Shown here: piece after piece, positions 17,079-24,884 of the stretch
How positions within the stretch are numbered: position 1 is the stretch's first letter
How the letters are laid out: every line of letters begins with the position of its first letter
Assembly: GCA_020638455.1 (NCBI GenBank)
Contig: JACKIK010000002.1
Location: 186,001-250,000, forward strand
Direction: 5' to 3'
DNA: 64,000 bases
Source: Hyphomonas sp.
Lineage (GTDB): Bacteria > Pseudomonadota > Alphaproteobacteria > Caulobacterales > Hyphomonadaceae
Program-made: the position numbers and the translations under genes
The notes under the pieces: generated by a model
The model's input: only the letters and a program-made list of their open reading frames with translations
Databases searched by the model: none
What the model was told of the DNA's origin: nothing

Positions 17079-18167
17079 ATGGCTCTCATCACTCTGCGCC
17101 AGTTGCTCGATCATGCTGCAGAACGCAGCTATGGCGTGCCCGCGTTCAATATCAACAATATGGAACAAGGGCTCGCCATTCTGCGCGCTGCAGACGCCGT
17201 CGACGCGCCGGTGATCATCCAGGCGAGCCGCGGCGCCCGCAGCTATGCCGGCGATATCATGCTGGCCAAGATGATCGAGGCGCTGGTGGCAATGTATCCG
17301 CACATTCCGATCTGCATGCACCAGGATCACGGCAACAATGAAGCGACGTGCCTGTCCGCTATCCGCTACGGATTTACCTCGGTCATGATGGACGGGTCGC
17401 TCGAAGCTGACGCAAAGACACCCGCTTCGTACGACTACAATGTCGGCATCACAAAGCGTGTTTCCGATATGGCGCACTGGGTCGGCGCGTCTGTCGAGGG
17501 CGAGCTCGGCGTGCTCGGCTCTCTGGAGACAGGAGAAGGGGAAAAGGAAGACGGCCACGGCTTCGAGGGAAAGCTCAGCCATGACCAGTTGCTGACGGAT
17601 CCCGACCAGGCAGTCGATTTTGTCGCGCGCACGAAGGTCGACGCCCTCGCGATCGCCATGGGGACGTCGCACGGTGCCTACAAGTTTTCGCGGAAGCCGG
17701 ATGGCGACATCCTCGCCATGCATGTGATCGAGGAAATCCACCGGAAGCTTCCGGACACGCATCTTGTGATGCACGGCTCTTCGTCGGTGCCTCAAGAGCT
17801 TCAGGACGTCATCAATTCGTTCGGCGGCGACATGCCCCAGACCTATGGCGTGCCGGTTGAAGAGATCGAACGCGGTATCAAGCACGGCGTGCGCAAGGTC
17901 AACATCGATACGGACTGCCGGATGGCCATTACCGGACAGCTGAGGAAGATCGCAACCGAGAATCCTGCGGAGTTCGATCCGCGCAAATTCTACATCCCGG
18001 GCACGAAGGCGATGGAAGACCTTTGTCGCGACCGGTTCGAACGGTTCGGCACCGCCGGCAACGCGTCGAAGATCACGCCTGTGCCGATGGACGAGATGGC
18101 AAAACGCTACAAGTCCGGCGCGTTGGACCCCGAGATTGTCGGTGCCGCAGCGCACGCTGCGGAATGA
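17079..18167 (+). CDS. cbbA: Fructose/sedoheptulose-bisphosphate aldolase class II
   Basis: Zinc-dependent class II aldolase (362 aa), the Calvin-cycle CbbA type. It condenses DHAP with GAP or erythrose 4-phosphate. The zinc-ligand region HQDHGNN and the motifs VMMDGS, EGELGVLG, GTSHGAYK and HGSSSVPQ (about residues 85-235) are intact. The start has AAGGGAAG just upstream, and cbbL follows 21 bases after its stop. Confidence 0.96.
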   Translation: MALITLRQLLDHAAERSYGVPAFNINNMEQGLAILRAADAVDAPVIIQASRGARSYAGDIMLAKMIEALVAMYPHIPICMHQDHGNNEATCLSAIRYGFTSVMMDGSLEADAKTPASYDYNVGITKRVSDMAHWVGASVEGELGVLGSLETGEGEKEDGHGFEGKLSHDQLLTDPDQAVDFVARTKVDALAIAMGTSHGAYKFSRKPDGDILAMHVIEEIHRKLPDTHLVMHGSSSVPQELQDVINSFGGDMPQTYGVPVEEIERGIKHGVRKVNIDTDCRMAITGQLRKIATENPAEFDPRKFYIPGTKAMEDLCRDRFERFGTAGNASKITPVPMDEMAKRYKSGALDPEIVGAAAHAAE

Positions 18168-18188
18168 AGTGGATAAGGAGAAGCAATC

Positions 18189-19652
18189 ATGGCTGACGAC
18201 ACGAAGACAGAGATCACCGGCAAGGAACGCTACAAAGCCGGCGTGCTGAAATACGCCCAGATGGGCTATTGGGACGGCGATTACGAACCCAAGGACACGG
18301 ATATCCTCGCGTTGTTCCGCATCACGCCGCAGGAAGGGGTCGATCCGATCGAAGCTGCGGCGGCCGTTGCCGGAGAGAGTTCTACGGCGACATGGACCGT
18401 GGTGTGGACCGACCGGCTGACCGCCGCCGACCAATACCGCGCGAAGGCCTATCGGGTGGACCCGGTGCCCGGCCGGCCGGGTGAGTACTTCGCCTGGGTC
18501 GCCTATGATCTCATCCTCTTTGAGGAAGGGTCTATCGCCAACCTGACGGCTTCGATTATCGGCAACGTCTTTTCGTTCAAGCCGCTCAAGGCTGCCCGCC
18601 TGGAGGATATGCGCTTTCCCGTTGCCTATGTGAAGACCTACAAGGGCCCGCCTACCGGCATCATCGTGGAGCGCGAACGCCTCGACAAGTTCGGTCGCCC
18701 GCTGCTGGGGGCGACGACCAAGCCGAAGCTCGGCCTGTCTGGCAAGAACTACGGCCGCGTCGTCTATGAGGGCCTCAAGGGTGGCCTCGACTTCATGAAG
18801 GATGACGAGAACATCAACTCGCAGCCCTTCATGCACTGGCGCGACCGGTTCCTGTACGTGATGGAAGCCGTGAACAAGGCGAGCGCCGTCACCGGTGAAG
18901 TGAAAGGTCACTATCTCAATATCACTGCGGGTACGATGGAGGAGATGTACCGTCGCGCCGAATTCGCCAAGGAACTTGGCAGTGTCATCGTGATGATCGA
19001 CCTCATCATCGGTTACACGGCGATCCAGTCGATTTCCGAGTGGTGCCGCCAGAACGACATGATCCTGCACCTTCACCGCGCTGGCCACGGCACCTATACG
19101 CGCCAGAAGAACCATGGCGTCTCCTTCCGCGTCATTGCAAAGTGGATGCGCCTCGCGGGCGTCGATCATATCCATGCGGGCACGGCGGTCGGCAAGCTGG
19201 AGGGCGATCCGCTGACCGTCCAAGGCTATTACAATGTCTGCCGTGAGCTGAAGAATGACGTTGATCTGCCGCGGGGCGTCTACTTCGAACAGGACTGGGC
19301 GGACATGAAGAAGGTCATGCCGGTCGCGTCGGGCGGTATCCATGCCGGGCAGATGCACCAGCTGATCGACCTGTTTGGCGATGACGTTGTCCTGCAGTTC
19401 GGCGGCGGCACGATCGGACACCCGATGGGTATCCAGGCCGGTGCGACGGCAAACCGCGTCGCTCTCGAAGCCATGGTCCTCGCCCGGAACGAAGGGCGCA
19501 ATATCGCGGAGGAGGGCCCCGAAATCCTGCGTGATGCTGCCAAGTGGTGCAAGCCGCTGGCTGCGGCGCTCGATACCTGGGGCAACATCACTTTCAATTA
19601 TACCTCGACCGACACGTCGGACTTCGTTCCGACGCCGACGACGGCCATGTGA
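18189..19652 (+). CDS. cbbL: RuBisCO large subunit, form I red type
   Basis: Carboxylase/oxygenase large chain (487 aa) that fixes CO2 onto RuBP. The sequence is of red-type form IC/ID character, shown by the N-terminal YEPKDTDILALFR. The TTKPKLGLS loop, the metal-site region GGLDFMKDDE with the carbamylated lysine, and loop 6 (HAGTAVGKLEGD) are all intact. Red-type form I uses CbbX as its activase, and cbbX is present two genes on. It is followed 11 bases later by cbbS. Confidence 0.97.
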   Translation: MADDTKTEITGKERYKAGVLKYAQMGYWDGDYEPKDTDILALFRITPQEGVDPIEAAAAVAGESSTATWTVVWTDRLTAADQYRAKAYRVDPVPGRPGEYFAWVAYDLILFEEGSIANLTASIIGNVFSFKPLKAARLEDMRFPVAYVKTYKGPPTGIIVERERLDKFGRPLLGATTKPKLGLSGKNYGRVVYEGLKGGLDFMKDDENINSQPFMHWRDRFLYVMEAVNKASAVTGEVKGHYLNITAGTMEEMYRRAEFAKELGSVIVMIDLIIGYTAIQSISEWCRQNDMILHLHRAGHGTYTRQKNHGVSFRVIAKWMRLAGVDHIHAGTAVGKLEGDPLTVQGYYNVCRELKNDVDLPRGVYFEQDWADMKKVMPVASGGIHAGQMHQLIDLFGDDVVLQFGGGTIGHPMGIQAGATANRVALEAMVLARNEGRNIAEEGPEILRDAAKWCKPLAAALDTWGNITFNYTSTDTSDFVPTPTTAM

Positions 19653-19663
19653 GGAGACACATC

Positions 19664-20053
19664 ATGCGCGTTACACAAGGAACATTTTCATTCCTGCCGG
19701 ACCTCACGGATGAACAGATCGGGAAGCAGATCGAGTACTGCCTGGAACATGATTGGGCCGTCGGGATCGAGTATACGGATGATCCGCACCCCCGGAACAC
19801 GTACTGGGAAATGTGGGGAAACCCCATGTTCGACCTGCGGGACCCGAAAGGCGTGATGATGGAACTGGAGGAATGCCGGAAGGCGAATCCCGACTGCTAC
19901 ATCCGCATCAATGCGTTCGACAATGCGCGCGGTGTTGAGTCCGTTGTGCTGAGCTTCCTCACCGACCGGCCGGAAGTCGAGCCGACCATCGAGATGACCC
20001 GGACTGAGCGCAATGGTCGCTCAGTGGGGTATACGCATATCGTGCGCCGCTAA
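19664..20053 (+). CDS. cbbS: RuBisCO small subunit, red type
   Basis: Small subunit (129 aa) that caps the L8 core. The start MRVTQGTFSFLPDLTD and the central YWEMWGNPMFDL are family hallmarks. The extended C-terminus (about residues 95-129), ending in a VGYTHIVRR-like segment, is the red-type hairpin extension. The ATG at 19664 has GAGGAGA upstream; a longer in-frame start at 19544 would lie inside cbbL. A strong hairpin begins 21 bases after its stop. Confidence 0.96.
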   Translation: MRVTQGTFSFLPDLTDEQIGKQIEYCLEHDWAVGIEYTDDPHPRNTYWEMWGNPMFDLRDPKGVMMELEECRKANPDCYIRINAFDNARGVESVVLSFLTDRPEVEPTIEMTRTERNGRSVGYTHIVRR

Positions 20054-20074
20054 GTCCCACAGCGGTGCGCAGCA

Positions 20075-20114
20075 GGTCGCTCCATCCCGCCCTCCTGCCA
20101 GGGATGGAGCGACC
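20075..20114 (+). promoter_or_regulatory. 14-bp perfect hairpin between cbbS and cbbX
   Basis: Bases 20075-20088 and 20101-20114 form a perfect 14-bp stem with a 12-nt loop in the RNA. No T-run follows, so it is not a standard rho-independent terminator. It lies between the highly needed cbbLS and the sub-stoichiometric activase gene cbbX, so it may protect the cbbLS 3' end or dampen downstream expression. That role is inference; the repeat itself is plain in the sequence. Confidence 0.75.
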
Positions 20115-20138
20115 GCCCACTCCGAGAAAGCCAGCGCC

Positions 20139-21086
20139 TTGACCGACACAACAGACCAGACGCAAAGCCAGAAGATCGATCTGGCGGAGATCTTTCAGTC
20201 GTCGGGCGTGAAGGAGGTCCTGGAAGAACTCGACCGTGAGCTGATCGGGCTCAAGCCGGTGAAGGACAGGATTCGGGAAACGGCGGCGTTCCTGCTTGTC
20301 CAGAAGGCACGTGTGGAACTTGGGCTCAGCCAGGAAACGCCGACATTGCACATGAGCTTCACCGGCAACCCGGGTACGGGCAAAACGACTGTTGCCCTGA
20401 AAATGGCGGGGCTGCTCCACCGGTTGGGATACGTGCGCAAGGGGCACCTCGTTTCCGTGACGCGAGACGACCTGGTGGGTCAGTACATCGGCCACACGGC
20501 TCCAAAGACGAAGGAAGTGCTGAAGAAGGCGATGGGCGGCGTCCTCTTTATCGACGAGGCGTATTATCTCTATCGTCCCGAAAATGAACGGGACTACGGG
20601 CAGGAAGCGATCGAAATCCTCCTGCAGGTGATGGAGAACAATCGGGACGATCTCGTCGTGATCCTGGCCGGCTATGCGGACCGTATGGAAACATTCTTCC
20701 GAAGCAATCCGGGCTTCAGGTCGCGCATTGCCCACCATATCGAGTTCCCGGACTACACGGACGAAGAGCTTCTCGCGATTGCTGAACATATTGCTGAAGA
20801 GCAGAATTACCACCTGTCGCCAGACGCCGAAGCGGCATTGTCCGAATACATCACGCTCAGGCGGAAGCAGCCTCATTTCGCGAACGCCCGTTCTATCCGG
20901 AACGCGTTCGACCGGGCTCGGCTTCGTCAGGCTAGCCGTGTATTTTCGAATGCGAAAGGCCCCGTCGACGCGCACACTTTGTCAACGATCGAGGCCGCTG
21001 ATATTCGCGCCAGCCGGGTCTTTCGCGGAGGCCTCGACAGCGACCCCAAAGGAATGCCAACCGGAAGCGTGAAGGAGGACACATGA
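20139..21086 (+). CDS. cbbX: Red-type RuBisCO activase CbbX
   Basis: AAA+ ATPase (315 aa from the TTG start) that removes inhibitory sugar phosphates from red-type RuBisCO by pulling on the CbbL C-terminus. Walker A is GNPGTGKTT, Walker B is VLFIDEAYYL, and sensor/arginine-finger residues follow (FRSNPGFRSRI). No ATG is available near the expected start: TTG at 20139 gives the family length, whereas the ATG at 20013 lies inside cbbS. The stop overlaps cbbE by 4 bases. Confidence 0.94.
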   Translation: MTDTTDQTQSQKIDLAEIFQSSGVKEVLEELDRELIGLKPVKDRIRETAAFLLVQKARVELGLSQETPTLHMSFTGNPGTGKTTVALKMAGLLHRLGYVRKGHLVSVTRDDLVGQYIGHTAPKTKEVLKKAMGGVLFIDEAYYLYRPENERDYGQEAIEILLQVMENNRDDLVVILAGYADRMETFFRSNPGFRSRIAHHIEFPDYTDEELLAIAEHIAEEQNYHLSPDAEAALSEYITLRRKQPHFANARSIRNAFDRARLRQASRVFSNAKGPVDAHTLSTIEAADIRASRVFRGGLDSDPKGMPTGSVKEDT

Positions 21087-21781
21087 GCTTCGACCGTTCG
21101 ATAAAGATTTCGCCGTCGATCCTGTCGGCCGATTTCGCCAATCTGGGTGCCGAAATCGAGGCCATCGAGGCCCAGGGTTGCGACTGGGTCCACGTTGACG
21201 TGATGGACGGACATTACGTGCCGAACATCTCGATTGGCCCGGGGGTCTGTCAGGCCATTCGCAAGCACATCAAGACCGTAATGGATGTCCACCTAATGAT
21301 CGCGCCGGTCGATCCTTATCTTGAGGCATTCGCGGCAGCGGGATCGGATATCATCACGATTCATGCAGAGGCGGGGCCGCATCTCGATCGCTCGCTTCAA
21401 CTGATCCGGTCGCTCGGCTGCAAGGCCGGGGTCTCGCTCAATCCATCGACCCCGCCGGAGCACATTGAATACGTGCTTGACCGGATCGACCTCGTCCTTG
21501 TGATGAGCGTCAATCCGGGATTTGGCGGACAGAGCTTCATCGCATCCCAGGTCGAGAAAGTGCGTAAGCTGAGGAAGATGATCGGCAAGCGCAATATTCA
21601 TATTGAGGTCGATGGGGGAATCACGCCGGAGACGGCGCCGCTGGTGGCTGCGGCGGGTGCGGATGTCCTGGTTGCGGGTTCCGCAGTATTCAAAGGCGGC
21701 TCAGTCCAGAACCCGGAGCGCTATGGCGAGAACATCCGGGCGATCAGGGACGCCGCCATGCAGGCGGTCACAGCAGGCTAG
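21083..21781 (+). CDS. cbbE: Ribulose-phosphate 3-epimerase
   Basis: Epimerase (232 aa) that interconverts xylulose 5-phosphate and ribulose 5-phosphate to feed phosphoribulokinase. The TIM-barrel motifs PSILSADFANLG, VDVMDGHYVPN, MSVNPGFGGQ and EVDGGI are intact. AAGGAGG lies 5 bases before the ATG, inside the cbbX 3' end, and the two genes overlap by 4 bases. Confidence 0.96.
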   Translation: MSFDRSIKISPSILSADFANLGAEIEAIEAQGCDWVHVDVMDGHYVPNISIGPGVCQAIRKHIKTVMDVHLMIAPVDPYLEAFAAAGSDIITIHAEAGPHLDRSLQLIRSLGCKAGVSLNPSTPPEHIEYVLDRIDLVLVMSVNPGFGGQSFIASQVEKVRKLRKMIGKRNIHIEVDGGITPETAPLVAAAGADVLVAGSAVFKGGSVQNPERYGENIRAIRDAAMQAVTAG

Positions 21782-21795
21782 TCCGGATTTGCCTG

Positions 21796-22509
21796 ATGGA
21801 ATGGAAAGCACTTATCTTTGACGTCGACGGCACGCTCGCCGAGACGGAAGAGGGGCACCGCCAGGCATTCAATCAGGCGTTCGCCGAATGGGGGCTTGGC
21901 TGGCACTGGGACGAACCGCTCTACAAGAAGCTGCTCGAAACCACGGGCGGAAAAGAGCGCATTCGTGCTTTCCAGCAGCAGCGGCCCGCTGAGGAACAGC
22001 TGAGTGACGACAGGATAGGCGCGCTTCACCGCCGCAAGACGGAGTTGTATGCGGAGATCCTGTCCAGCGGTGGCCTGTCGCTTCGTCCCGGTGTGGAGGC
22101 GCTTATGGCGGAGGGGCGGTTGCAGGGGGCAAAGCTTGCCATTGCGACCACGACCAGTCTGCCCAATGTGGAAGCGCTGTGCCATTGCATCTGGGGACGG
22201 CGCGCATCGGATGTATTTGACGTCATAGCGGCGGGCGATCAGGTTTCCCGCAAGAAGCCCGCGCCGGACATCTACCTGCTGGCGCTCGACAGGCTCGGCT
22301 TGCCGGCAAGCGAGTGCATTGCGTTTGAGGATTCTGAGGCAGGGCTGCAATCCGCGCTGGCGGCCGGGCTGACCGTCTGCGTGGCGCCCGCACGCTACAC
22401 CATCGACCAGGACTTTGCCGGCGCGGTATCAGTGACCGATACACTGGAGCATGGACTGCAGGCGCTGACAGGCGGCCAGACTAGGCCTCCGACTTGTAAG
22501 CAGAGCTAA
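21796..22509 (+). CDS. cbbY: CbbY, HAD-family sugar bisphosphate phosphatase
   Basis: HAD hydrolase (237 aa). Family members with red-type RuBisCO destroy the inhibitor xylulose 1,5-bisphosphate. The nucleophile motif DVDGTLAE lies at about residues 9-16, the Thr/Ser motif at ATTTS, and the Mg2+ motif at FEDSEAG. It is the last gene of the cbb operon, 14 bases after cbbE. No clear terminator follows in 22510-22686. Confidence 0.92.
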   Translation: MEWKALIFDVDGTLAETEEGHRQAFNQAFAEWGLGWHWDEPLYKKLLETTGGKERIRAFQQQRPAEEQLSDDRIGALHRRKTELYAEILSSGGLSLRPGVEALMAEGRLQGAKLAIATTTSLPNVEALCHCIWGRRASDVFDVIAAGDQVSRKKPAPDIYLLALDRLGLPASECIAFEDSEAGLQSALAAGLTVCVAPARYTIDQDFAGAVSVTDTLEHGLQALTGGQTRPPTCKQS

Positions 22510-22577
22510 AGAGTTCCCGCCGCTTCGCTCAGGCGACGCAAATAGCGCGTTGAAAAATAATGATTTTGTGTATTCCG

Positions 22578-22596
22578 GGTAAACGCGGGTTTTACC
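22578..22596. repeat. Inverted repeat upstream of the rhodanese gene
   Basis: GGTAAA-N7-TTTACC lies in the 177-base spacer (22510-22686) between cbbY and the rhodanese gene. It is about 90 bases before the rhodanese ATG and may be an operator. Nothing else definite is seen in the spacer apart from an AT-rich patch at 22550-22575. Confidence 0.35.
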
Positions 22597-22686
22597 GCGG
22601 AGCGCTTTGCTGTTGGCGCAGATTGCATATGTATGAGCAGCGGTCCCGCGGAACCCGGGACGCCGATATGCTGCAATGCAACCTGA

Positions 22687-23121
22687 ATGGTGACCGAATT
22701 GGATATGTTGGATTATTCGACGCAAGGCGCCTTCGGCGATGGCACCACGTGGGGAACCGACTCCGAAAATCCGGTCGTCGTCCGTGCCGGGACGTCCATC
22801 TTCGAGGACGTTGGCGTTGTGGATGCACTGCGCCTGATCGAAACGGTGCCCGGTCTGGTCATTCTGGATGTGAGGATGCCTGTCGAGTTTGCTGACGAAC
22901 GGATATCCGGCGCGATCAATCTGGATTTCTACCGGGATGACTTCGAGCAGTGCATCTCTGCGCTCGACCGCGATGCACGCTACCTCCTGTATTGCCGCAG
23001 CGGTGGACGCAGCGCGTTCACGCTGGAAACCATGCAGCGGCTCGGCTTCATGCACGTGGCCCATATGGCACCCGGCATGGAAGGCTGGGTGGACGCCGGC
23101 CTGCCGGTCGTTCGCGACTAA
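22687..23121 (+). CDS. Single-domain rhodanese (sulfurtransferase)
   Basis: Rhodanese-domain protein of 144 aa. The active-site loop CRSGGRSA has the persulfide-forming Cys at about residue 101, preceded by LDVRMPVEF and followed by APGMEGW. Such proteins mobilise sulfane sulfur and pass it to TusA/DsrE carriers. Its placement beside the sHdr operon suggests this role. An N-terminal extension of about 35 residues has no recognisable motif, so the start is uncertain: ATG 22687, GTG 22690 and ATG 22705 are all in frame. Confidence 0.88.
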   Translation: MVTELDMLDYSTQGAFGDGTTWGTDSENPVVVRAGTSIFEDVGVVDALRLIETVPGLVILDVRMPVEFADERISGAINLDFYRDDFEQCISALDRDARYLLYCRSGGRSAFTLETMQRLGFMHVAHMAPGMEGWVDAGLPVVRD

Positions 23122-23257
23122 TACCAGGCATTCGTTCGACCGTTCCCGCCAACACAGTGCGTCAGCATCAATGCAGTTGATGCGACCTGTTGGGCATTGG
23201 TGCCGACGGCAATTGAGGGTAGACTGATTACTCTGTGCAGAAGACAGGAGTCAGCTC

Positions 23258-23599
23258 TTGCGATTGCTTGACCAACTTGATGACACGGCCGAGACATCGG
23301 AAAGCATGTTCAGGCGCGTCCTTGCGAAGGAAGATGCACGACGCATCCGGGCACTATGTGACCTCGCCGCACAGACCCCGTCGATCGCCGATTATCTGAA
23401 GAACGGCCTCTATATCGGCTGGACGCGCGACGACATGCGAACCTGGGAACTGAAGGATCAGCTGACGCCCCTCATGGAGGCTATCTATGCGTTCCAGAGG
23501 AGTGAGGGCGTCGACAAGGACGCGATCGAAGGCAGGATCGACGATGCCTGGGCCGCGTTCAACCAGCACCGGATGAAGATCCTGGTGCACTGCCTATAG
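23258..23599 (+). CDS. Unknown small protein next to the sHdr operon
   Basis: Unrecognised protein of 113 aa, mostly alpha-helical in composition, charged and without membrane segments. It has two Cys (about residues 34 and 112) and Trp residues at about 55, 63 and 97. The start is TTG, supported by a good GACAGGAG site 7 bases upstream. It follows the rhodanese by 136 bases and converges on the arsR-like gene (24 bases apart), at the end of the sHdr island. A sulfur-metabolism role is a guess from location only. Confidence 0.65.
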   Translation: MRLLDQLDDTAETSESMFRRVLAKEDARRIRALCDLAAQTPSIADYLKNGLYIGWTRDDMRTWELKDQLTPLMEAIYAFQRSEGVDKDAIEGRIDDAWAAFNQHRMKILVHCL

Positions 23600-23622
23600 G
23601 TTTTCGGTTCGATCCGGACGGT

Positions 23623-23955
23623 TCAGCCGCAATCGCAGAACAACTGGTACAGCGTTCCGATAATGGCGCGGACTTCGACGCTCGAAAGCGCGTAGTAGAC
23701 CGATTGGCCCTCGCGCCGGGTCGTCACGAGACGTTCCCGGCGGAGGATTGCAAGATGCTGGGACAGGGCAGATTGTCCAAGCGGGATAATCTCCAGGAGC
23801 TCCGACACCGACCGCTCGCTGTGAGCCAACTGGCAAAGGATCAGCAGGCGCGTTTCGTTCGCCATTGATTTGAGGAGAACCGTTGCGCCGGCCGCATTGG
23901 CCTGCATGTCCTCGAAGGACATGGACGATTGCGTATCAATGCTCGTGGAGATCAT
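23623..23955 (-). CDS. ArsR-type regulator of the sulfur-oxidation cluster (sHdrR/SoxR-like)
   Basis: Winged-helix ArsR/SmtB repressor of 110 aa. The DNA-recognition segment LGQSALSQHLAILRRERLV and the wing TRREGQSVYYAL are clear. It has one Cys at the start of helix 3 (CQLAHSE, about residue 41) and a CDC near the C-terminus (about 107-109). ArsR proteins of the sulfur-oxidiser sHdrR/SoxR type use such cysteines to sense sulfane sulfur. It is the last gene of the sHdr operon, 7 bases after lbpA, which fits feedback control. The start at 23955 avoids overlap with lbpA. Confidence 0.85.
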   Translation of the reverse strand: MISTSIDTQSSMSFEDMQANAAGATVLLKSMANETRLLILCQLAHSERSVSELLEIIPLGQSALSQHLAILRRERLVTTRREGQSVYYALSSVEVRAIIGTLYQLFCDCG

Positions 23956-23962
23956 TTCCAGT

Positions 23963-24412
23963 TCAGCCCGCGGCCTCGCAGCCGGCGAAGCCATCCTTAT
24001 CCATCTTTGCTTCATATGACGGTCCAACATCTGTTCCCGGTGTCAGGCTCGTTTTGGCGCTGTCCCAATCTTCAGGCTTGATGATGACCATCCAGCCCGC
24101 GTCATAAGGGTCCTGGTTCGCAATGTTCGGCTTCGAAACCAGCGCCTCATTCACCTCGACAATTTCTCCAGAGGCCACGGATTTCGCCGGGCCAACCCAC
24201 TTACCGGATTCGATCGTTGCACAAGACTTGCCAGCCTGGATCGAGCGGCCGACTTTTTTGGGTGTGAACGCGACAATTTCGCCGGCCAGTGCCGTTGCAA
24301 CGGTCGTCATGCCGAGTTTGACCTTGCCGTCACCGATTTCGCGAAACCAGATGTGGTTTTCGACATCGTAAAGCAGGTCGTCGGGTAGGTTGCATCCGCG
24401 AACAGCTGTCAT
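23963..24412 (-). CDS. lbpA: Lipoate-binding protein LbpA of the sHdr pathway
   Basis: GcvH-like lipoyl carrier of 149 aa. The lipoylation site sits in IESGKWVGPAKS, where ESGKWVG is the signature distinguishing sHdr-linked LbpA from glycine-cleavage GcvH. Known LbpA proteins are essential partners of sHdr and are lipoylated by a dedicated assembly route, present here at 31253-36471. The ATG at 24412 is preferred over a TTG at 24439. Cys pairs near the N- and C-termini (GCN, AGCEAAG) are notable. Confidence 0.95.
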   Translation of the reverse strand: MTAVRGCNLPDDLLYDVENHIWFREIGDGKVKLGMTTVATALAGEIVAFTPKKVGRSIQAGKSCATIESGKWVGPAKSVASGEIVEVNEALVSKPNIANQDPYDAGWMVIIKPEDWDSAKTSLTPGTDVGPSYEAKMDKDGFAGCEAAG

Positions 24413-24449
24413 GAGATTCCCTTTCTCAAAGAGCTCCAAAAGTTCTCAG

Positions 24450-24884
24450 TTAATTCTCCAGCATCTCACTGTCTGTCTGCCTCAAGGGGCGCGACGCACA
24501 GCAGAATTCACCCAATTGGGCCGACTGGCATTTCCCAGAGATGAACAGGCTAAGATGTTGCACGAGCCTACGCATTGTTGCAACCGCACGCGTCAATTCG
24601 CCCACATCTGCAACAGACATGGCCAGATTGTACCGATAGGCGATTTCCCTGCACGTTTCGCGGCATGCGTTAAAACTCGGATCGCCTTTCGCGCTCTGGG
24701 CGTGCAGGGCGAGGAGGCGGAACCCCTCCTTCTTCCGCGTGACGGGGACTTTGCCGTTTGCGTCCAGCCAGTACTCCAGCACTTCCTCGGCGAGACGCAG
24801 CAGGGTCTCCGCATCCTCACGATAGGTTACCGGAGCTGTCGCGAATGCGTCGATCCGCGCCTCGATGGCCGCAAGGGAGGTCAT
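24450..24884 (-). CDS. Unknown protein between shdrB2 and lbpA
   Basis: Unrecognised soluble helical protein of 144 aa. A CRETCRE motif lies mid-sequence (about residues 80-86) and further Cys occur near the end (GKCQ, FCCAS). The start ATG overlaps the shdrB2 stop by 4 bases and lbpA follows 37 bases later, so it is firmly inside the sHdr operon. It is not one of the standard shdrC1B1A-hyp-C2B2 subunits. It could be an accessory or regulatory partner of sHdr or LbpA. Confidence 0.75.
   Translation of the reverse strand: MTSLAAIEARIDAFATAPVTYREDAETLLRLAEEVLEYWLDANGKVPVTRKKEGFRLLALHAQSAKGDPSFNACRETCREIAYRYNLAMSVADVGELTRAVATMRRLVQHLSLFISGKCQSAQLGEFCCASRPLRQTDSEMLEN

Noticed and set aside
16968..19421. 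817-codon open frame on the minus strand
   Set aside because: Antisense to cbbT, cbbA and cbbL, all strongly identified; composition is that of a GC-rich shadow frame with no motif.
20013..20138. ATG-started extension of cbbX
   Set aside because: It would begin inside cbbS and translate through the intergenic hairpin; the TTG start gives the family length.
24413..24449. Promoter between the unknown 144-aa gene and lbpA
   Set aside because: The gap is only 37 bases and shows no promoter-like motif; co-transcription is simpler.
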